NCBI GenBank assembly: GCA_946480055.1
Contig: CAMLID010000003.1
Span: 57,470 to 121,469 of the forward strand
Reading direction: 5' to 3'
Source of the DNA: an uncultured Lysobacter sp.
GTDB taxonomy: Bacteria > Pseudomonadota > Gammaproteobacteria > Xanthomonadales > Xanthomonadaceae
Length of the DNA stretch: 64,000 nt
A program made the translations under genes and the position numbers. The notes below the pieces were generated by a model, which worked only from the letters and a program-made list of their open reading frames with translations, was not told the DNA's origin and did not search any database. The first letter of the stretch is position 1. Every line of letters starts with the position of its first letter. Positions 56,109 through 64,000 of the stretch are shown piece by piece.

Positions 56109-56806
56109 CTATCGCGGATGCGCCTCTGCCCAACCAGATACATGCCCGGCCAACCGTGCCACAAATGCCCGCAACCCAGTAGTCTGCGACAGCTCGCGGT
56201 AGTCGCCACCTATGCGAGCCATGCGCGATGAGGCAATGACTGTTGCCTGGGTGTAGAGCCCTTCTTGGATGAGCTTGCGACACAGCACTTCATAGCGCGC
56301 CAAGTAGGACGCACCTTTGAACTCAGGGAAGACGGGGAAATGTGGCGAGTTATCTCGCACCGATCGCTGCGATTTTTCGCAATCCTCGACGAGGATCAGC
56401 CAACCAGTAAAGGGGGGAAGTTGATCGCCGAGGATGTTCTCTCGCACGGCGGTCACAAGGTCGTGGGCAGTGCCGATCGCCTCCTCGGCACGATTGTTGA
56501 AGTTGTTGCCAAAGGATGGACCAACATGACTTTTCAGCTCGACAGCAACGACGGTCGGAAATAGCCGGGCAGCGTCAGATTGGGCCGCCCTTTGACGCAA
56601 ACCTCGGCTTTGGGCAACCCGTTCTTCCGAACCAGCTCTTCGATCATGGCCAGGAAGCCATCCATGTTCCGACCACCCAGCACGCCGGACCGCTCGCCGC
56701 CCTGACTGCGCCCCTCATCGTTTTCGAGCGCACTACTCCTGCCATCCCAGAACTGCGCAACGCCCAACCGCGCCAAGCGATCGTAATCAGCTAGATCCAA
56801 TGCCAT
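56109..56806 (-). pseudogene. Broken XhoI/PaeR7I-type restriction endonuclease
   Basis: The N-terminal part (56806 to about 56560) reads MALDLADYDRLARLGVAQFW to [12 protein letters not shown]; it then runs into a stop at 56534. A different frame, entering at about 56560, continues [20 protein letters not shown] and on to 56109 with an intact C-terminus. Both parts match the XhoI/PaeR7I family from memory (full length about 245 residues). In the family the segment between YFRP and the VELKS motif contains WD(V/L)LV with the catalytic Asp of the PD-ExK site; here it is missing, so a deletion of roughly 40 bases has caused both loss of the Asp and a frameshift. Recognition would be CTCGAG. The gene should be inactive. 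Confidence 0.8.
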
Positions 56807-56815
56807 TCACCCTCC

Positions 56816-58531
56816 TCAGACCGCAGCGACGATCTCCCGCTCGGCCTCGTTCAATCCGTAAAGTTGATATGTAGCGCGATTGGCCGCTTCACGATTCCCA
56901 GCGACCGCCGCCTCACGCAAAGCCTTCTGCAAGTGTTTAGGTACATCTTTCCAATGTGGCAAGCGGATGCGGCGCAGATACTGCGCCTGGAAACGCAGGA
57001 ACCCACCACGCATCGTAGTCGAGTAGGTGGCAACAAATAACCTGGCCATCCCCGACATCAGAACGGCTTGGAGCGCGCGAAGATCCCACTCGCTTGCCGT
57101 AATGAAATAGAGGTTGTGGTGGGGGTAGAGCTTCCCCTCCTCGTAGACCACATGCGCATCGCCTTTGATGTCCGGAACCAGCAGCTTTGGGGTCTTGGCG
57201 AGCGCTGGATAGATGCGGTCGATCGTACGGAACCACCGTTCGGGATTCTTCTTGGCCACATGCCGAGCCTTGATGTGTGCTGCATGTTCATCGAGATATG
57301 CCGCAAATCTTGGATACCGCGCGAGGTCAACGACCTGACCGCTATCCTCGAACGGGTTAAGCACGCCCATGCCCTGCCAATCAACGCTTCCGCCGCGTAG
57401 GTCGTGCGTTCGAACCAAGGGCAGCTTGCGAGAAGGCTCGACATCCAGATCCTTCATTTTCCCGATGTAGACCCCATCGTTACCCGTTGCAACGCCGATT
57501 CCCACCTTGCAACCGGCTTCTTCGATCGTGGGCAACGCTTCTTCCAAGCGTCGCACCAACGCCAATCGATCCGCCTGATGCAAGATCCAGGGCTCCGAGC
57601 CGTTGACCACGCCAGGCATCTCAATCACGCCTGCCTTCTTGTTCAACTTCGTGCTCGTCATTGCCTTCGCAAGCGGCCCAAGCACATCCGCAGAGATCGC
57701 TGGACGATAGGCCACCCGGGTAGGACGCACCTTAGCTTTCGCATTGGGGCGCTCAATTACGGTGATCGCCGGATACGTCATCACATCCGAAAGAAACGCC
57801 GGCATCTCAACGAGGTCGACGAAATGGGTCAGAGCGAATTGCTCAGCCACGAGCGCGCGCAAGGGTCCGCCGTACTTGTTCTTTGTCCAACGATCGGTGC
57901 AGATAAAGCCCAAACGCCCATCAGGCGCTAACGCGCCCAGGCAGTGCTCATAAAAGGGGATGTAGAGGTCAGCCCGGTCGTAGAGCGTCTTGAAACGCGC
58001 GCGGTATCGGACAAGCAACGCAGCCGGGATCATTTCTTGGCGAACGTAGGGCGGGTTGCCCACCACGAAATCGAACGCATGGGGCAGCGGCGCCATGAGG
58101 AAGTCGGCGCACACCAGCCACTCCCGCCCCAACGCTTCGGCGGCCGTCTTCTTGGCACCCAGGCGCATAAGCTCGGCTAGGACCACAGACCGGGCAGTTT
58201 CGAGGCTCGACGCATGCACCTCGTAAGCGCGAATGGCAGGCGCCAGCTTTTGGGCAACACGGTTCAGGTCGCCCCCGTGGGCCACATATGACCGGACCAA
58301 CCGGCCAATGATCGGGAGCAAGAAGTCCGCATGCCCGGCTGAGGGTTCGAGCAGCCTTGTCTGGGCCAGATCTCGGTCTTCGGTGTAGCCGACCAGGTCC
58401 AAAATGAACTCGACCACCTCGCTACGCGTGAAAATTGCCCCCCGTTCGTCGGCACTGGCAGTGGAGAACTGCCGCGTGGACTCGCTCAGGTCGGTTGGAG
58501 CACCGGGGCTGCCGGCAAGATCAAGGTTCAC
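56816..58531 (-). CDS. N6-adenine DNA methyltransferase, XhoI/PaeR7I-type (type II)
   Basis: A 571-residue gamma-class adenine methyltransferase: motif [15 protein letters not shown] (about 60-73), where the second Gly is replaced by His-Ala, motif [14 protein letters not shown] with NPPY at 159-162, and a large C-terminal target-recognition region. By partner and length it is the cognate of an XhoI/PaeR7I-type enzyme, so it probably methylates adenine in CTCGAG. I start it at the GTG at 58531, which has an AAGAG site about nine bases upstream; a TTG at 58540 would be too close. It ends nine bases before the restriction-enzyme remnant. As the endonuclease is broken, this is now a solitary methyltransferase. 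Confidence 0.85.
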   Translation of the reverse strand: MNLDLAGSPGAPTDLSESTRQFSTASADERGAIFTRSEVVEFILDLVGYTEDRDLAQTRLLEPSAGHADFLLPIIGRLVRSYVAHGGDLNRVAQKLAPAIRAYEVHASSLETARSVVLAELMRLGAKKTAAEALGREWLVCADFLMAPLPHAFDFVVGNPPYVRQEMIPAALLVRYRARFKTLYDRADLYIPFYEHCLGALAPDGRLGFICTDRWTKNKYGGPLRALVAEQFALTHFVDLVEMPAFLSDVMTYPAITVIERPNAKAKVRPTRVAYRPAISADVLGPLAKAMTSTKLNKKAGVIEMPGVVNGSEPWILHQADRLALVRRLEEALPTIEEAGCKVGIGVATGNDGVYIGKMKDLDVEPSRKLPLVRTHDLRGGSVDWQGMGVLNPFEDSGQVVDLARYPRFAAYLDEHAAHIKARHVAKKNPERWFRTIDRIYPALAKTPKLLVPDIKGDAHVVYEEGKLYPHHNLYFITASEWDLRALQAVLMSGMARLFVATYSTTMRGGFLRFQAQYLRRIRLPHWKDVPKHLQKALREAAVAGNREAANRATYQLYGLNEAEREIVAAV

Positions 58532-58694
58532 GCAGCACAACTCTTGTAAGTCATTGGAAGCACGACAACATTAGCCGGTCGCGCCATTTGCGACCAGCAC
58601 GTCCGGCTTCCTTTGAGTGGGGCTCCGAGCTGCATTCAGGGATGCGGCGGCAATGTAGGGCCTGACGATCTGCAAACAGCTTCGAGCTGTGTGA

Positions 58695-59078
58695 CTAGCC
58701 AGCTCTACTCGCAAGAACCCTATCAAAAATGTCATCCAAGCGAAGATGCTTCTCAGCTAACGCATTATGAAGAGCCGGAAGTATTTCCTTGAAAATCTCG
58801 TTCTCCGGCTGGTCTGTTGAGTATCTAACCATGGGCTCATCATAGGCGTCGCCATGGTCATACCGCTCTACAAGGTGGGCTACATCGCCGCCCGCATGAG
58901 GATAGACGTACGCGCCGTAAATAAATATGCCAGCATCGTCATCGTATCTTTTGAGTACAGAAAAAATAGTCCCGGCATACTTAAAATAATACTCATCGCC
59001 GGTCTGCACGACTTCCTGAGCATCACCTATATTATATAAGATGTGCTTAAAAGCGTCATAAGCCTTACCGCTCATCAA
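58695..59078 (-). CDS. Hypothetical protein of a low-GC two-gene module
   Basis: A 127-residue cytoplasmic protein: MSGKAYDAFKHILYNIGDAQ, a run of beta-type, Tyr-rich segments (EYYFKYAGTIFSVLKRYDDD, GIFIYGAYVYPHAGGDVAH) and a C-terminal helix (FKEILPALHNALAEKHLRLD). AT-richer than neighbours. Its ATG overlaps the end of the upstream membrane-protein gene by four bases, so translation is coupled. Family not recognised; a toxin-antitoxin or immunity-like pair is one possibility. Confidence 0.6.
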   Translation of the reverse strand: MMSGKAYDAFKHILYNIGDAQEVVQTGDEYYFKYAGTIFSVLKRYDDDAGIFIYGAYVYPHAGGDVAHLVERYDHGDAYDEPMVRYSTDQPENEIFKEILPALHNALAEKHLRLDDIFDRVLASRAG

Positions 59079-59524
59079 TCACCTCCAGACCCGCTACTGT
59101 TAGACATATCGCTAAGGAAAAGACCCTCTAGTACCTCTTCGAGCTCATGGGCAAGCTCACTTTTGTAAGCCTGAGTAAGCTTTGTTTTCTTTTCAACCAC
59201 ATCATCAAGCCTACTGTAAACGGGCGCAAGCGAAGACCTTTGCTCTAGCCACGGCCGCAGCTGCCCTCGCAGCGCATGCAAAATCATAAACACCTCGGGC
59301 CGCTTTGCTTTGTCTGAATAATCCAAACCGTGCAGTTTTGTTATATTATCCTGCATCTTTTTTACGCGTTGATTGAAATGATTATTCAAGTAGAGCTTAA
59401 CAATCAGTGATAGCTTCTTCCGTTGAAAAATAAGCCCTAGAATTGCAACTGAACCAAGCAAGAAAGTTACTGAATCTGCTGCAAGCCCAACATAGTCACT
59501 AATAAGCTTCATCGTTGGATGCAT
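59075..59524 (-). CDS. Hypothetical membrane protein with coiled region, low-GC module
   Basis: A 149-residue protein with one or two N-terminal membrane helices (DYVGLAADSVTFLLGSVAIL, then GLIFQRKKLSLIVKLYL) followed by a charged, helical cytoplasmic part (FNQRVKKMQDNITKLHGLDY, DVVEKKTKLTQAYKSELAHE) likely coiled-coil. GC content is visibly lower than that of flanking core genes. The start is uncertain (ATG at 59524, GTG at 59542 or ATG at 59512); no strong ribosome site. Coupled to the 58695-59078 gene. Not recognised. Confidence 0.55.
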   Translation of the reverse strand: MHPTMKLISDYVGLAADSVTFLLGSVAILGLIFQRKKLSLIVKLYLNNHFNQRVKKMQDNITKLHGLDYSDKAKRPEVFMILHALRGQLRPWLEQRSSLAPVYSRLDDVVEKKTKLTQAYKSELAHELEEVLEGLFLSDMSNSSGSGGD

Positions 59525-59748
59525 AACATAAGCCACACCCACCCCCCGGCATCATCCGATCATTGGCAATAGAGACAAAAGCATTTCAATGTGCCTCAGG
59601 ACACTCATAACTTTGGGTTTCTTTCAGTTCGGGCATGGCAACTTCCCACTCCGCGCACTTTCCAAACATTTTTGGCGGTTAGATCGACTGCAGAGCTAAC
59701 CGTCACGGCCTGCAGAGTTGAACCACGCTAGAAGCCCGCCACAGAAAA

Positions 59749-59777
59749 AACAAGGGCGACCAAAGGCCACCCTTGTT
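59749..59777 (-). terminator. Terminator of the periplasmic protein gene (minus strand)
   Basis: Arms AACAAGGG (59749-59756) and CCCTTGTT (59770-59777) form an 8-bp stem; read on the minus strand, it is followed by a run of T (the A-run at 59745-59750), 30-60 bases after the stop at 59809. Confidence 0.8.
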
Positions 59778-59808
59778 TGCACCTCATCAGTGAAAATCGA
59801 CCTTGACG

Positions 59809-60435
59809 TTACTTGTGAGCGACAGGCGCTGTCGTCCACTCCAAGGTTTTCAGCGTCTTCTCGATCTGTTCCAAGGCCACGCGATCTCCTTGCGGATAGG
59901 AGCCACCCACCGCCAGATAGAAGTCGCCGTCGGGGACGACCCACATCACGGCTGACACGGCGAGCGCGTCGCCGTTGGTGGTGCGTACGGTGTAGTCCAT
60001 CGCGATGCGGCGGCTGCGACGGCCCGCCACCACCACGTCCGTCGCCGGCGAGAGTTGCGCATCGGGGTACACCTGCTTGATGCCTGAGGCCAGCTTGATC
60101 ACGCCCTCCGCCGTCGGCTCGGGCATGCCTTCGAAGGAGTTGAGCATGATGTTGAGGGACGGGTTAATGCCTTCGTGATGCCCTGCGTACTGAGCGACCA
60201 CCACGGTAGGCTCGGTGCGCGCGAGGACCTCTTGCTTGTACGCCTCGCTACCGAAATCCAAGTGTTCGAGGCGTTGGGCCTTTTGCTCGGCCGTTGCGAA
60301 GTGCCAGCTGTCCGGTTTGGTCAGGCGCAGGCCTAGCGCGACATTCTCGTAGAGGTTGCCGGACGGGTCGGCGGCGACGCCGACGCTTATCGAGCAGAGC
60401 AGCAACAGCATTGCTGCGATGAACTTCCTGGCCAT
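59809..60435 (-). CDS. Exported hypothetical protein, DcrB/PsbP-like
   Basis: A 208-residue protein with a Sec signal (FIAAMLLLLCSISVGVAADP, cleaved near residue 22). The mature part opens with YENVALGLRLTKPDSWHF, a pattern like DcrB/PsbP-fold proteins, and has NIMLNSFEGMPEPTAEGVIK and MDYTVRTTNGDALAVSAVMW. It ends a block that follows aceE on the same strand but is separated from it by a strong terminator, so it has its own promoter. Function unknown. Confidence 0.7.
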   Translation of the reverse strand: MARKFIAAMLLLLCSISVGVAADPSGNLYENVALGLRLTKPDSWHFATAEQKAQRLEHLDFGSEAYKQEVLARTEPTVVVAQYAGHHEGINPSLNIMLNSFEGMPEPTAEGVIKLASGIKQVYPDAQLSPATDVVVAGRRSRRIAMDYTVRTTNGDALAVSAVMWVVPDGDFYLAVGGSYPQGDRVALEQIEKTLKTLEWTTAPVAHK

Positions 60436-60472
60436 ACGCTCTCCTTAGCTTGCTCTGACTGCACTTAGCAAA

Positions 60473-60494
60473 AAGGCGGCCTTGCGGCCGCCTT
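60473..60494 (-). terminator. Strong terminator after aceE
   Basis: AAGGCGGCC (60473-60481) and GGCCGCCTT (60486-60494) form a perfect 9-bp stem with a 4-base loop; read on the minus strand it is followed by TTTT. It lies 13 bases after the aceE stop. Confidence 0.9.
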
Positions 60495-60506
60495 CTGCTT
60501 TCCAGC

Positions 60507-63212
<2,706 letters not shown>

Positions 63213-63340
63213 CGATATCGCGGCCCCGTGGCCGCGCCTCGGAAGTGGGGGCGATTAGAGTTTGGAGTCTAACAAATGGGGGCGGTTGCGGCCTTGCTTG
63301 GGCGTGTCTTTAGGGTGGAAAGGTGTGTCTTCGGGCCGTG

Positions 63341-63372
63341 CTGTGGGGTAGGAGCGGCGTAAGCCGCGACCC
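63341..63372. repeat. REP unit upstream of RAYT
   Basis: CTGTGGGGTAGGAGCGGCGT and on (63341-63372), a complete GTAGG-type REP arm, 78 bases before the RAYT start and in direct orientation. Confidence 0.9.
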
Positions 63373-63449
63373 GGCAGCGGGGTGAATTCCGACCTGCGGT
63401 GGCGGCTTGTTCCGATACCGCCGGCCCTGGGCTGTGGCGACGCTGGGTC

Positions 63450-63929
63450 ATGGTCGATCCCGCCCCACTCCCGCCCGGACAGGCCGCGCTGCGTCGTGGC
63501 CGGTGTTCGGAACCGCATCGTGCGTATTTGCTGACCTTCGTTACGGAAGGCCGGCAGCCGTTGTTCGCGAATGCGGGTTTGGCCGATGCGGCCAGTGCGG
63601 CGCTGTTGGACCGGCGGTTATGGGCTCGGTCGCAATTGCTGGCATGGGTGTTGATGCCGGACCACTGGCATGGGCTGGTGGCGCTGGGGCCGTGGGAGAC
63701 GCTGCCGGACTTGGTGCGTCGGTTGAAGTGCAATTCGGCGCGGCAGGTGCGGGCGACGATGCCGGCGGTGACGCAGGTGTGGGGCCCGGCATACCACGAC
63801 CGCGGGGTGCGGCGGGAGGAGGCGTTGGTGGACGCGGCTCGGTACGTGGTGATGAACCCGGTGCGGGCGGGGTTGGTGCGGCGGGTGCGGGAGTATCGGT
63901 ATTGGGGGGCGGTTTGGGTGGAGCGGTGA
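63450..63929 (+). CDS. REP-associated tyrosine transposase (RAYT)
   Basis: A 159-residue single-copy transposase of the IS200/IS605-related RAYT group, believed to move or maintain REP sequences through Y1 HUH chemistry. MPDHWHGLVAL has the metal-binding His72 and His74 (HWH variant of HUH), and ARYVVMNPVRAGLVRR holds the conserved Tyr132 with the NP-x-RAGLV block. The ATG at 63450 follows a weak site; the frame is open upstream. It is flanked on both sides by inverted REP arms, the diagnostic context, and the REP type matches those elsewhere in the window. Confidence 0.92.
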   Translation: MVDPAPLPPGQAALRRGRCSEPHRAYLLTFVTEGRQPLFANAGLADAASAALLDRRLWARSQLLAWVLMPDHWHGLVALGPWETLPDLVRRLKCNSARQVRATMPAVTQVWGPAYHDRGVRREEALVDAARYVVMNPVRAGLVRRVREYRYWGAVWVER

Positions 63930-63960
63930 GTGGTCGGTGGCGCCGGGGTGTGGGGTGGCG

Positions 63961-63993
63961 TGGTCGCGGCTTACGCCGCTCCTACCCCAAGGC
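63961..63993. repeat. REP unit downstream of RAYT
   Basis: TGGTCGCGGCTTACGCCGCT and on (63961-63993), the inverted counterpart of the REP arm upstream of the RAYT gene, closing the flanking pair. Confidence 0.9.
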
Positions 63994-64000
63994 GGGGGCG

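Overview
The window is high-GC chromosomal DNA of a gammaproteobacterium of the Xanthomonadaceae, most likely Lysobacter or a close relative. The evidence is the codon use, REP repeats of the GTAGGAGCGGCG / GTGGGAGCGGCG type with a resident REP-associated transposase, family-restricted proteins (DUF3247, DUF3297), and two proteins ending in the XVIPCD signal used by Xanthomonadaceae bacteria-killing type IV secretion systems. The genus assignment is inference. I saw no tRNA, rRNA, CRISPR array, integrase or origin.

Region by region. 1-5.5 kb: small conserved hypotheticals, a ProY-like amino acid permease and a secreted DUF1800/DUF1501 pair. 5.5-12.2 kb: a minus-strand cluster with a membrane protein carrying two serine-hydrolase domains and an unrecognised 760-residue partner, then a dehydrogenase-like gene divergent from a TetR regulator, and a methyltransferase. 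12.5-18.2 kb: a two-gene signalling operon (1589-residue hybrid sensor kinase and a response regulator with a GGEEF cyclase domain). 18.4-31.6 kb: ordinary metabolic and regulatory genes, with an ArsR repressor, three LysR-type regulators, hydrolases, an amidohydrolase, a DJ-1 family protein and an SDR; several divergent promoters contain clear palindromes.

31.6-33.7 kb and 43.6-46.3 kb hold two paralogous antibacterial effector loci. Each effector has an M23-like peptidase fold, a peptidoglycan-binding domain and XVIPCD, and each follows its putative periplasmic immunity gene(s): one lipoprotein in the first locus, three tandem paralogues in the second. Between them lie a TPR protein, arylamine N-acetyltransferase, DUF1697, alpha/beta hydrolases, LysR and AraC regulators, a Swt1-type HEPN protein and a dense REP cluster.

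46.6-54.2 kb is accessory: small membrane and secreted proteins, a LamG protein with a possible Cys/His enzymatic C-terminus, a secreted pentapeptide-repeat protein, a 21-bp tandem repeat tract and an AT-rich promoter with two abutting palindromes. 54.5-59.5 kb looks like a defence island: an XhoI/PaeR7I-type DNA methyltransferase, the broken remnant of its restriction enzyme, a HEPN-like protein and a zinc-ribbon protein in one tight operon, preceded by a lower-GC two-gene module. From 59.8 kb core sequence returns: a periplasmic protein, aceE with a strong terminator, and a REP-flanked RAYT transposase at the right edge.
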